Assembly (NCBI GenBank): GCA_020631235.1
Contig: JAHDHQ010000005.1
Location: 39,182 to 103,181, forward strand
Reading direction: 5' to 3'
Source of the DNA: Saprospiraceae bacterium
Lineage (GTDB): Bacteria > Bacteroidota > Bacteroidia > Chitinophagales > Saprospiraceae
DNA length: 64,000 nt
The notes beneath the pieces were generated by a model. It was given only the letters and a program-made list of their open reading frames with translations. It did no database searches and had not been told where the DNA came from. The position numbers were made by a program, and so were the translations under genes. Numbering within the stretch: position 1 is the stretch's first letter; each line of letters opens with the position of its first letter. Shown here piece by piece: positions 18,912 to 27,524 of the stretch.

Positions 18912-20738
18912 TTAAATTGCCTGATACAAAGCGCCACCTTTACTAAAATAAGCATCCACTTTTTTACTTACTTGAGGATCACTTATTAATGGCGGTGCAT
19001 GAAAAGGTTTGATACGTGCATCTATGATTAATGGCCCATCACAGCCCCAATGTTTAAACTTAGTAAAAGCATTTACTCCGTATATATCGTGTGATGGATT
19101 AGCACGAGTAAAACTTACCCATAGAAAATTATTAAGCGTCGCTGCTGTAAATTCGGCTTCATCACATACAATAATCATCGCTATCCCTTCTAGAGATAGA
19201 CGCTCCAATTCTTCGGTTAAAAGCTTCATTTCTTGGATGGCGTTTTCATAATCAGTAAACGGAAGACCACTCAAGGCTAACACTCCAGGTCTGACCATCT
19301 TAGCTGAAGACCAGCTGCTAGATAAGTTAAAATTCTCAGGAATTCGAGTTCCTAGTTTACGCTGAGGAGGCCTATTACAAGCAATAACCACTTTGGAGCC
19401 TGCATTCCATCCGTCACCCGAATAATCAAGTGTATCAATGGTTGTGTTAGTCTGAAAGTGAACATCCTTAGACCAATCAATTCTCGCCAAGCAATGATCA
19501 AAAAATCCTTCAATATTATCAGCATTTAACCCATCTTCTTCAGCAGCAATCCACAAAAATTTAGCTAAAGATGTTTGGCCAGAGCCTAGGATTCTATTAG
19601 CTATAGTTAGAATTTCTTCAGGTTTTTGATCCCTGAAAGGCATGTATCGCTCTTGGCCAACAGCCAGCAATAATGGATGCACACCCGCAGCATCTACAGC
19701 ATTAATACTTTTTAAGCCAGGAAACTCTCCAGGTGTTAGTGCTTCTACTAATTTATGGATCAAATAACCAAAACTACTGTCTTCCATAGGTGGTCTACCC
19801 ACTACCGAAAAATGCCATAAAGCATCTTTTCGATGATACACTTTATGCACTTTCATGACTGGAAAATCATGGGTCAAACTATAGTATCCTAGATGATCGC
19901 CAAAAGGGCCCTCTGGTTTTTTGTAGTCTTTTATTATTTCACCTGTAATAACAAAATCAGCATCATTAGATATCACATTTCCTAAACTGTCAAAATGATA
20001 TCTAAATCGACGATCAGCTAACATTCCTGCAAAAGTTAATTCGCTTAGCCCTTCTGGCATGGGCATGATTGCGGAAAAAGCATGAGAAGGTGGACCTCCG
20101 ATAAAAACCGAAGCTAAGAAGGGTTTTTCACTATCATTGTAAGCTTTATGATGGACCCCAATGCCCCGGTGCAATTGGTAATGCAAGCCTATTTCTTGGT
20201 CCGTGATATATTCGTTTCCATCGAGTTGGATTCGATACATACCAAGATTTGATTTCATAATTTTTCGGCTATCTGGAGGCAATGTCATAACCTGAGGCAT
20301 AGTTACAAATGCACCTCCATCCTCAGGCCATGATTTCACTAGAGGAAGATCGCTGATCGAGCACTCAGCGTAGGTGGACGCTGATCTAAACTTAGTTTTT
20401 CGTGGAAGTGCTTTTAAGGCTGTAAAGGGTGCTGAAATATACCTTCCTGGATTTCTTAAAAAGGCGGTAGGATCTGCCTTCAGTTCGGTTACTTTTTTGA
20501 CTTTGTCCAATGTCTTTCTAAATAGAAAGTCTGTTCGCTCAAAGGTTCCGTAAATATTAGAAACAGCTTGAAATTTGCTACCTTTTACTTTTTCAAACAA
20601 AATGGCTGGACCTTGTTTTTCAAATACCCTGTGGTGTATCTCCGCCATTTCTAAATTAGGATCTACTTCGAAGGGAATTCTAAGCAATTGTCCATGCTTT
20701 TCTAAGTCATTTACACAAGCTCTTAAGGATGCATACAT
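18912..20738 (-). CDS. UbiD-family decarboxylase
   Basis: The 608-residue protein is typical in length for the prenylated-FMN-dependent UbiD family. Visible signatures are YRIQLDGNEY near residue 170, HRGIGVHHKAY, GGPPSHAFSA, the core GPFGDHLGYYS and VVGRPPMEDSSFGY. UbiD enzymes decarboxylate aromatic or alpha,beta-unsaturated acids. In menaquinone-using bacteria some members act in (futalosine-pathway) menaquinone synthesis, which would fit the ACIII chain nearby, but no ubiX or mqn gene is in the window, so the substrate is uncertain. It is convergent with the thioredoxin/MsrA gene, ending 1 base after it. Confidence 0.85.
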   Translation of the reverse strand: MYASLRACVNDLEKHGQLLRIPFEVDPNLEMAEIHHRVFEKQGPAILFEKVKGSKFQAVSNIYGTFERTDFLFRKTLDKVKKVTELKADPTAFLRNPGRYISAPFTALKALPRKTKFRSASTYAECSISDLPLVKSWPEDGGAFVTMPQVMTLPPDSRKIMKSNLGMYRIQLDGNEYITDQEIGLHYQLHRGIGVHHKAYNDSEKPFLASVFIGGPPSHAFSAIMPMPEGLSELTFAGMLADRRFRYHFDSLGNVISNDADFVITGEIIKDYKKPEGPFGDHLGYYSLTHDFPVMKVHKVYHRKDALWHFSVVGRPPMEDSSFGYLIHKLVEALTPGEFPGLKSINAVDAAGVHPLLLAVGQERYMPFRDQKPEEILTIANRILGSGQTSLAKFLWIAAEEDGLNADNIEGFFDHCLARIDWSKDVHFQTNTTIDTLDYSGDGWNAGSKVVIACNRPPQRKLGTRIPENFNLSSSWSSAKMVRPGVLALSGLPFTDYENAIQEMKLLTEELERLSLEGIAMIIVCDEAEFTAATLNNFLWVSFTRANPSHDIYGVNAFTKFKHWGCDGPLIIDARIKPFHAPPLISDPQVSKKVDAYFSKGGALYQAI

Positions 20739-20805
20739 TGTAAAAAATTGTAACTATTAAATGCCAAATCTAATAGAAGGTTTTATATAGATAAATTTTT
20801 AATAT

Positions 20806-20813
20806 TACTTTCG
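20806..20813 (+). promoter_or_regulatory. Candidate -7 element of thyA (TACTTTCG)
   Basis: It differs by one base from the Bacteroidota -7 consensus TAnnTTTG and lies 22 nt before the thyA ATG. No good TTG -33 element is present, so support is weak. Confidence 0.3.
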
Positions 20814-20834
20814 TATCATAAGCCACCGAATTAC

Positions 20835-21629
20835 ATGAAGCAATATCACGATTTATTACAACATATTTTAGATAACGGCGTAAAAAAAGATGATCGCACT
20901 GGGACAGGAACATTGAGTTGTTTTGGTTATGCGATGCGTTTTGATTTGTCGAAAGGGTTCCCTATGGTGACCACGAAAAAATTACACTTAAAGTCGATTA
21001 TTTATGAATTGTTATGGTTCTTAAAAGGAGATACTAATGTTAAGTATTTACAGGATAATGGAGTCAGAATTTGGAACGAATGGGCCGATGAAAATGGTGA
21101 TTTAGGTCCAGTCTACGGCAAACAATGGAGAAGCTGGGCTAAACCAGATGGAGGCACAGTGGATCAGATTGCTCGTGCGGTCGAAACCATCAAAAACAAC
21201 CCAGATTCAAGAAGAATTATTGTCAATGCATGGAACGCAGGTGAGTTAGAGCAAATGGCTTTAACACCTTGTCATTGCCTATTTCAATTTTATGTAGCTG
21301 ATGGAAAATTATCGTGTTTGCTTTACCAACGTTCGGCGGACAGTTTCTTAGGTGTTCCTTTTAATATTGCTTCTTATGCTTTATTAACAATGATGATGGC
21401 TCAAGTGTGTGACTTGGAACCTGGCGAATTTATTCATCATTTTGGAGACGTCCATCTTTATAGTAACCACTTAGACCAAGCAAAATTACAATTGACTAGG
21501 GATTGTAGAGATTTACCGACATTGGATATAAATCCAGCTATAAAAGATATTTTCGAATTTAATTTTGAAGATTTTAAATTAACACATTATAATCCTCATC
21601 CACATATAAAAGCCTCAGTAGCAGTTTAA
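20835..21629 (+). CDS. thyA: Thymidylate synthase
   Basis: The 264-residue protein has the exact length of classic ThyA. The catalytic Cys146 lies in [13 protein letters not shown], with RRIIVNAWN (phosphate and folate site) and [19 protein letters not shown] (dUMP/folate-binding) intact. It converts dUMP to dTMP using methylene-tetrahydrofolate in the cytoplasm. No folA follows, so the gene stands alone. Confidence 0.97.
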   Translation: MKQYHDLLQHILDNGVKKDDRTGTGTLSCFGYAMRFDLSKGFPMVTTKKLHLKSIIYELLWFLKGDTNVKYLQDNGVRIWNEWADENGDLGPVYGKQWRSWAKPDGGTVDQIARAVETIKNNPDSRRIIVNAWNAGELEQMALTPCHCLFQFYVADGKLSCLLYQRSADSFLGVPFNIASYALLTMMMAQVCDLEPGEFIHHFGDVHLYSNHLDQAKLQLTRDCRDLPTLDINPAIKDIFEFNFEDFKLTHYNPHPHIKASVAV

Positions 21630-21856
21630 TGTAAAATATATTAATAAAATATTGATTTATAGTGCTTTAGCCTATTGTGTTAGAAGGTTTTTTGGTCTAA
21701 TTTTAGTAATAAGTAAAACACAAGTCAATACATTATGTAGACGGTGAGAATCACTGTTTGCAAGTAAAAAAAGGGTATTGTTAATCTTTGTAGCGCCTAA
21801 TTTAATCATTATAGTCACGTTGATTAACCATTTTTACTAAGCTAATCTCTGCATAG

Positions 21857-21873
21857 ACCATGCGTGTCATGGT
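21857..21873. repeat. Short perfect inverted repeat upstream of an uncharacterised gene
   Basis: ACCATG and CATGGT flank a 5-nt spacer, about 40 bp before the proposed start at 21915. It may be an operator half-site pair. The rest of the 285-bp gap after thyA shows nothing recognisable. Confidence 0.3.
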
Positions 21874-21914
21874 GTTTGATTTGTACTATTGTTAAACACT
21901 GTAACACCTTGGGC

Positions 21915-22547
21915 ATGATGCTATTCCTAAGGGAGCTCGTTCATGAGTTAGATTTAATTTCTTTTAAGAATAAGTATGAACGATTATCCCATTTGAATAT
22001 CCCATTGGATTTTCTCTATCGTCAAAAAGTCTATGGCTTTTACAACGAAAAAGACGAAATTCTTGGAGGATTTATTTTAGGTTTTGATAAGCCATTTAGA
22101 ACCATAACTAGCTTTAGTTCTAATCGCTTTCAAGAAAAACTTCACCATCGTATAATGGGCGGAAGCAATGTATTTGAAATTTGTTGCTTCTGGTTAAAAA
22201 GACCCATCATTAGAAATCCGCGCATGAATGCCAAAGCTTGGCTATTACTAGGTCAAGCAGTAGAAAGTCAAACGTTTAAGGACTACATCATCTATGGTAC
22301 TCACCTCAGAGGGCTTGCTTTGCTGTATAATTACCCAAAGAATTCTTTCCTTTACCATCAAGAAACGCTAAACGAGAAATCAAATTATATTTTTATTTCC
22401 AAGCGAGAATTCTTCATCGATGGCGCTAGGGAAATTATTTATAATAAAAATGGTGCACGCCTTAAACAAGCTATAGAATATCATTTTGATCCAGTGATAG
22501 ATTTGTTACTGGAAATGCGAGATAAAGTGGCTACAGTTTCAGTGTAG
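21915..22547 (+). CDS. Uncharacterised protein, possibly GNAT-fold
   Basis: I do not recognise this 210-residue protein with certainty. The start is put at ATG 21915 (a second ATG follows directly); a GTG at 21864 would add 17 residues with no clear function. An early segment (KVYGFYNEKDEILGGFILGF followed by RTI) looks like the central strands of an acetyltransferase fold. A conserved-looking CCFWLKR and YGTHLRGLALLYN follow. There is no signal peptide or membrane helix, so it is probably cytoplasmic. It stands alone between thyA and a convergent gene. Confidence 0.55.
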   Translation: MMLFLRELVHELDLISFKNKYERLSHLNIPLDFLYRQKVYGFYNEKDEILGGFILGFDKPFRTITSFSSNRFQEKLHHRIMGGSNVFEICCFWLKRPIIRNPRMNAKAWLLLGQAVESQTFKDYIIYGTHLRGLALLYNYPKNSFLYHQETLNEKSNYIFISKREFFIDGAREIIYNKNGARLKQAIEYHFDPVIDLLLEMRDKVATVSV

Positions 22548-22556
22548 TGCCCACAT

Positions 22557-23411
22557 TTAGATATTGTTTTCCTTGACGAGATTGAGGTATTGCTCTGTAT
22601 ATTTATCGTCAAAAGTACTCAGATAGCTGAGCATGGGTTCTAGCCCCATAACTTCTCGTCTTCTATCTAAATGCTGGATATCTTCGATACCAAATTTTTT
22701 CATACGAAAAAGTTGTGTGCCATACCATTGTTTAAATCCATGCCGGAGCAATAATCGATCCTCTGCATAAGCTAGATATTTAAGTGGTAATTTTCCTTCT
22801 TTAGCTAATGACTTGAGTTTTGGATAATAATAACTAAGCATTTTAAGCGAACCATTTAATAGCTGACTCATGAGTAACTTGTCTGCCTTGTCATTTTCAT
22901 TTTGCAAACTTGGGAAACCACATTGTTCTATAATGGAATATATAATGGCCAAAGATTGCTGATCTAAGGTTTCTTTTTTTACCCAATCATTCCATAGAAT
23001 AGTTTGACCATGCTCAAGGATTTTTGTTAAATATTCTTCTTTTTTGTAGCAATCTACAAGGACTTGTTTTAGTTGTCCAATGTTGTTTTTCGAAAGTTCT
23101 CTGATTTGGACGGTTAGAAATTGGTCATCTAAAGTCATGGGGCGAACTCTTACCTCCTTGATATTTCCAGTCTCATCTTGGTAATAATCTTTAGCAAGTT
23201 TACCCTGGCTTAATAATAATTTGTCTGTGGAATCTAAGGCTTCTCCATCCTCATTTTTAAATTGAGCGTAAACATAATTAAAGTTATTTGCGTATATGCT
23301 CTCTAAAATTTGAGATTCGGACATTTTATGAAGTGATTTTCCAGGTTGTTGCATCCAATGACAAGCGGCGAAACCACATGTAATCAACAATATGGAAAAG
23401 TAGATTTTCAT
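22557..23411 (-). CDS. DUF6624-like lipoprotein
   Basis: The 284-residue protein has a lipoprotein signal (lipobox GFAAC). The C-terminal half carries features I associate with DUF6624: CGFPSLQNENDKAD, a run of helices, YAEDRLL and the short signature QWYGTQ. No enzymatic function is known to me. Its ATG overlaps the end of the upstream monooxygenase gene by 4 nt, implying translational coupling. Confidence 0.6.
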   Translation of the reverse strand: MKIYFSILLITCGFAACHWMQQPGKSLHKMSESQILESIYANNFNYVYAQFKNEDGEALDSTDKLLLSQGKLAKDYYQDETGNIKEVRVRPMTLDDQFLTVQIRELSKNNIGQLKQVLVDCYKKEEYLTKILEHGQTILWNDWVKKETLDQQSLAIIYSIIEQCGFPSLQNENDKADKLLMSQLLNGSLKMLSYYYPKLKSLAKEGKLPLKYLAYAEDRLLLRHGFKQWYGTQLFRMKKFGIEDIQHLDRRREVMGLEPMLSYLSTFDDKYTEQYLNLVKENNI

Positions 23412-24556
23412 AGTAGATTTTCAAGTTTTTCCAGTTTATAGAGAGCCAACATATTTTTTGTAATGGTTTTTTTAGGAGCTTGCTTCATGATCCAGTTTCT
23501 AAGTCCTTGTCCTCTTTTCCAATGGGCTATTTTCCCAAGTGTGAATGATTGGTTAACAATAGCATTCACCTTTTTGTATCTGATCGACCTGAATTGTTTA
23601 AACACATCTTCTATTTTTCCGAAACGAGCCACAAGTTGATCTAGATAATAGGCATCTTCTATTGCTTGACAACCACCTTGGCCCATGTTTGGGCTTGTGG
23701 CATGAGCTGCATCCCCGATTAAAAGCACACCTCCTTTGTGCCATTCTTTCATAGGTTTTAAGTCTTCGATGTTATTTCTGTTAATTTTTTCTTGAGGGGT
23801 ATTTTGCAATAGCTCGAGTATAAATGGATCGAAATCTTTAAATAATTGCAGCAGGTTTTCTTTATATTTTATTTTAGGTTCAATGTCGTTTTCAGGTCTT
23901 TTGGCCACGGCAAACCAATATACTTCGGTTTTAGAAATAGGAGAAAAACCAAAGCGTATTTCATCACCCCATAATTCATATCCAGAATGAGTATATTTTG
24001 ATGGGATTTGTGGGCTACTTATTCCTCGCCAGCAAGTTTGACCACAATACCTTTTTTGAGCAGTAGGAAACAAATGATGTCTGATTTTAGAATGGATGCC
24101 ATCCGCTCCAAGGATGTATTTGGAGTTGACCTTCAACCCATTAGAGAAATGCAATTGATATCCGTTCTCATCTTCATTTAATGTCTCAAATTCACTATCA
24201 AATACAACAGTCCCTGGTTTCAGTTGATTGAACAAAACATCTTGTAATCTTGCTCGATGGATGGCTATAGTAGATGTGCCAAAAGTGTTCTTTACCACTT
24301 GTAAATCTGGAGCAGAAATAGCCTCCACTTTTTGGGTCATTAATCCAAAGCTTTCAAGCTCATTTCCGACCTGACGAATATCATCTTGAATACCAAACGC
24401 CTTAAAGACTTGCATTGCATTTGGAGCTAACCAAATGCCAGCACCTACTGGCTTGTAGACAGGCGAGCGTTCGTATACTTTACATGGAATGTTATTTCTT
24501 TGTAGGGCTAAAGCAGCACTGAGACCAGCAATCCCTCCACCTATAATTGATATCAT
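23408..24556 (-). CDS. FAD-dependent aromatic-ring monooxygenase (UbiH/PHBH family)
   Basis: The start is placed at ATG 24556; a TTG upstream adds four residues. The protein of about 382 residues opens directly with the FAD dinucleotide-binding motif IIGGGIAGLSAALAL. It also has GADGIHSKIR (DG motif) and LLIGDAAHATSPNMGQGG (GD motif), the three hallmarks of group A flavin hydroxylases. The substrate cannot be read from sequence. Such enzymes hydroxylate aromatic or quinone-like molecules or inactivate antibiotics. It overlaps the DUF6624-like gene, forming a two-gene operon. Confidence 0.88.
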   Translation of the reverse strand: MISIIGGGIAGLSAALALQRNNIPCKVYERSPVYKPVGAGIWLAPNAMQVFKAFGIQDDIRQVGNELESFGLMTQKVEAISAPDLQVVKNTFGTSTIAIHRARLQDVLFNQLKPGTVVFDSEFETLNEDENGYQLHFSNGLKVNSKYILGADGIHSKIRHHLFPTAQKRYCGQTCWRGISSPQIPSKYTHSGYELWGDEIRFGFSPISKTEVYWFAVAKRPENDIEPKIKYKENLLQLFKDFDPFILELLQNTPQEKINRNNIEDLKPMKEWHKGGVLLIGDAAHATSPNMGQGGCQAIEDAYYLDQLVARFGKIEDVFKQFRSIRYKKVNAIVNQSFTLGKIAHWKRGQGLRNWIMKQAPKKTITKNMLALYKLEKLENLL

Positions 24557-24660
24557 ACTACAAATCAAAAGGTTTTAATTTTTATAAACATCATTCATAG
24601 AACGATTAACAAATCTTTTGAATTTGATCAGTATTGTTTTAACTGGGTGTAATAAGAACT

Positions 24661-24696
24661 AAAAGAGGCTATCTCGCAAACGAATTAGCCTCTTTT
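24661..24696 (-). terminator. Rho-independent terminator of the TonB receptor gene
   Basis: Perfect 10-bp arms AAAAGAGGCT and AGCCTCTTTT surround a 16-nt loop, 6 nt beyond the stop on the minus strand, with a U-rich 3' arm. Confidence 0.75.
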
Positions 24697-24702
24697 ATTG
24701 AT

Positions 24703-27123
24703 TTAAAAGTCGATTCTGTAATAGAAAAGCGGCAATCGCCCTAATTGGTATTCGTCCACCACTGGTCCATCAGGATGATCAGGCGCGTAGGTCTCTTTTA
24801 GGATGTTTTTTGTATCAAATAAGTTGACTATATCTATGGCTATTTCATGGGTAAGCTTACTTGTGTTAATCTTATATGATAATTTTAAGTCAGTCCTAAA
24901 ATAGGGATCAAATTTTAGTGTGTTTACCGTTTCATCAATATAGACGACTTCTTGTTGAAGGAGAGACTTATTCAAGTCTACCTCACCGTGCCATCCTCCT
25001 CCCACGCTAGTAATTTTGGTGCCCACATTAAAAGTGGATCTTCTACCGATATTCCACTCTTTGGCAAATAATGCATTAAATGCAAAACGACCATTAAACG
25101 AAGTATTTCTCCATACATTTTCTAAAGTCCTATACTTAGCATCAAAGAGCGAACCCGTAAATAGAAAGTAGTATCCTTGACTAAAAAACCGCTCTAAAGT
25201 TAATTCTAAACCATAATTCCTTGCGTTTCCACCGGTCGTCAAGGAATCAGGGAAAAACCGACTAAATCCTGCTCCTGCATTGATCAATGAAAAACTACTG
25301 CTATCAGCAGCCACCGGAAGGTCATACAAATGTTGGTAATAGGTTTCTAGCTTTAGTCTAGACACTTTTCCTAGCATCCGATCATAAGAGGCTACGAAAT
25401 GGGCACTTTTTACTAATCCTATGGCATCTTTATTATGCTCGATTGGATTATTGTTTAGAGTTTCTTGGCTGTAATAGTATAAATAGGGCGCCTGGATCTG
25501 AGAATGTAATCCTGTGCCAAAACCAAGCTTTTGCTTGTCGTCTATTTTGTAGCTTAATCCCAATCTAGGTTCGACAGGAGAAAAACTTTTATCATTAATC
25601 CCAAAGTACAAGGCTGTTACACCTGCAACAGCACTTAATTTTTCATTAAATCGGTGTTTGTATTGCACAAAGGGTTGAATTAATGGAACTATTTCATTGG
25701 CATCCCATCGAGTTCTCCAAGGGTCAAAACTAACCCCTGTAGTGTCAAAGGCTGGCTTAACAATGCGCACGCTGTCTAGGTAATTAAAGTGCATGGCATC
25801 TACATTAATTCCTGCTTTTAAAGTTGATTGACGGCTTAATTTTTTTACATAATTAAAATAGGCCGAGTATTTATTCTCTGTAAACGTATAATCTAAAATG
25901 GGTACCGTTTGATTTAATACGAATGTTCCATCCACTATATCACGATCTATAAATTCATGGTAGGCGTCAACAGAAGAATGCGATGCAGCAGCAGTAATCC
26001 TAAAATAGGTGTCTTCATTTAGAGGTTGAGAATAGCTGGCACCAATAGTACCCATTTTAGATCCAAAATATTGATCTCGATCATTCGATCCATAAATGAG
26101 TGTTTCGTCGCTTGGTGCATCTTCTGTGCTAATTAAAATATCAATGTCGCTTAATCCTCCAATACCAAACAAAGATAGATTGCCACCATTTTTGCGCGGG
26201 AAATTAACCCTAAAGGAGGCATCTTGATACTTTGGGATGGCATCCGTTCCTACATCAATACCTAGTCCTTGAAATAATTGCAAACTCGAATATCTATAAG
26301 TCGCTAAATAGGAAGATCTATTGTTTTTGTTCAGTGGCCCTTCTGCCATCAATTCTGTGCCTAAGAACCCAAGTTGTCCACTAAATTCATGTTTTTCATT
26401 ATTTCCATTTCTCATTTTTAAGTCAAAAACACCAGCAATACCATTTCCATATTCAGCAGGAAAAGCACCAGTATAAAAGTCTGAGTTTTTGAGAAATTTG
26501 TTATTTAAGATAGTTACGGATCCACCGCCAGTTCCGGGAATTGAAAAATGGTTAGGATTGGGGATGTTGATTCCATCTAAACGCCACAACACTCCAGTGG
26601 GTGTATTTCCTCTAATGACCACATCATTTCTAGAATCGTCAGCTCCCTGCACACCTGCAAAGTTTGATGCCATACGAGCAGGCTCACCTCGACTACCAGC
26701 ATAGCGGTTGGTTTCTTGAACTGAAAATTCTCTAGCGCTTACGGTGGCCATTTCATTACTAACCTCGCCATTTCTCCTTGCAACAATAGTCACTTCTTCT
26801 AATTCCAAAACAGACTCTTCCATTTCGATATTGAGAATTTTTTCTTTACCAGCATCGATGATGACATCATTTATAATGACATCTTCATAACCTATATAAG
26901 AAAAGGAAAGGTTTTGTCTTCCCAATGCTACTTGATCTAATCTAAATGTTCCATCAATATCAGTCGTGGTCCCTAAAGCTGTTTCACTTGATGTCAGACT
27001 GATGTTTACACCTATAAGCGGAAATTGAGATTCCTTGTCTACGACGACTCCACGCACTGTTTGCTGACTTTGAAGATGAAAGCTAATACACAAGAGTGAA
27101 AGAATAATAAGATAATGTTTCAT
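24703..27123 (-). CDS. TonB-dependent outer-membrane receptor with carboxypeptidase-like regulatory domain
   Basis: The 806-residue protein has a signal peptide (cleavage near LQSQ). A CarboxypepD_reg-like beta-sandwich follows (about residues 22-100, VRGVVVDKESQFPLIGVNI), then a plug domain (RMASNFAGVQGADDSRNDVVIRG split over residues about 150-175). A long beta-barrel ends in FYYRIDF with the C-terminal aromatic residue expected for BAM insertion. No SusD-like partner is adjacent, so it is more likely a metal-chelate, siderophore or small-molecule receptor than a SusC polysaccharide importer. A strong terminator follows and an inverted repeat lies upstream. Confidence 0.88.
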   Translation of the reverse strand: MKHYLIILSLLCISFHLQSQQTVRGVVVDKESQFPLIGVNISLTSSETALGTTTDIDGTFRLDQVALGRQNLSFSYIGYEDVIINDVIIDAGKEKILNIEMEESVLELEEVTIVARRNGEVSNEMATVSAREFSVQETNRYAGSRGEPARMASNFAGVQGADDSRNDVVIRGNTPTGVLWRLDGINIPNPNHFSIPGTGGGSVTILNNKFLKNSDFYTGAFPAEYGNGIAGVFDLKMRNGNNEKHEFSGQLGFLGTELMAEGPLNKNNRSSYLATYRYSSLQLFQGLGIDVGTDAIPKYQDASFRVNFPRKNGGNLSLFGIGGLSDIDILISTEDAPSDETLIYGSNDRDQYFGSKMGTIGASYSQPLNEDTYFRITAAASHSSVDAYHEFIDRDIVDGTFVLNQTVPILDYTFTENKYSAYFNYVKKLSRQSTLKAGINVDAMHFNYLDSVRIVKPAFDTTGVSFDPWRTRWDANEIVPLIQPFVQYKHRFNEKLSAVAGVTALYFGINDKSFSPVEPRLGLSYKIDDKQKLGFGTGLHSQIQAPYLYYYSQETLNNNPIEHNKDAIGLVKSAHFVASYDRMLGKVSRLKLETYYQHLYDLPVAADSSSFSLINAGAGFSRFFPDSLTTGGNARNYGLELTLERFFSQGYYFLFTGSLFDAKYRTLENVWRNTSFNGRFAFNALFAKEWNIGRRSTFNVGTKITSVGGGWHGEVDLNKSLLQQEVVYIDETVNTLKFDPYFRTDLKLSYKINTSKLTHEIAIDIVNLFDTKNILKETYAPDHPDGPVVDEYQLGRLPLFYYRIDF

Positions 27124-27206
27124 AATTGTTATTCATTTATTTCATCCCCAAAGCTAGCATGGAGAGGATTGGCTTTTTAAAACAATTGGTACATTCTAAG
27201 AATTAA

Positions 27207-27225
27207 AGTTTACAAAACGTAAACT
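27207..27225. repeat. Perfect inverted repeat upstream of the TonB receptor gene
   Basis: AGTTTAC and GTAAACT flank the 5-nt spacer AAAAC, 84-102 bp upstream of the receptor ATG. The size and symmetry suit an operator for a dimeric repressor. The regulator is unknown. Confidence 0.4.
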
Positions 27226-27441
27226 AAATTAACAAAACCGATCTAAGCCTGCGTAAATACCTCTTGATTTCACATGAAGCTAGAAATATTTTTTTTGATC
27301 GGCAACATGTTTTTGATGGTTTGCGAAGGATTAAATTGAGGTAAAGCACAGAAATTTAAGGGTTTATGTTATTAAAAATTAGAGTGATGTCATCCATGCT
27401 TATTTAGACAGCATCTAAATAATGACACTGGCATGATAATT

Positions 27442-27473
27442 TTGTTAATAAACTGTTACAATTTATATTTTTG
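27442..27473 (+). promoter_or_regulatory. Promoter of the act/cox operon
   Basis: A TTG (27442-27444) and TATTTTTG (27466-27473), an exact TAnnTTTG, are separated by 21 nt as expected for Bacteroidota sigma factor. Transcription would begin near 27480, giving a leader of about 45-60 nt before actA. Confidence 0.7.
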
Positions 27474-27524
27474 TGAGGATTAAGCTCAGTTGAGTTTATA
27501 CGTGAAACGAATTTAATTTTTACC

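Larger units (their letters stand above)
27124..27524. other. Intergenic region between the TonB receptor and the act operon
   Basis: No gene is seen in these 401 bases. They hold a perfect inverted repeat near the receptor start and a clear Bacteroidota promoter for the act operon. The middle (about 27230-27420) shows nothing recognisable. Confidence 0.6.
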
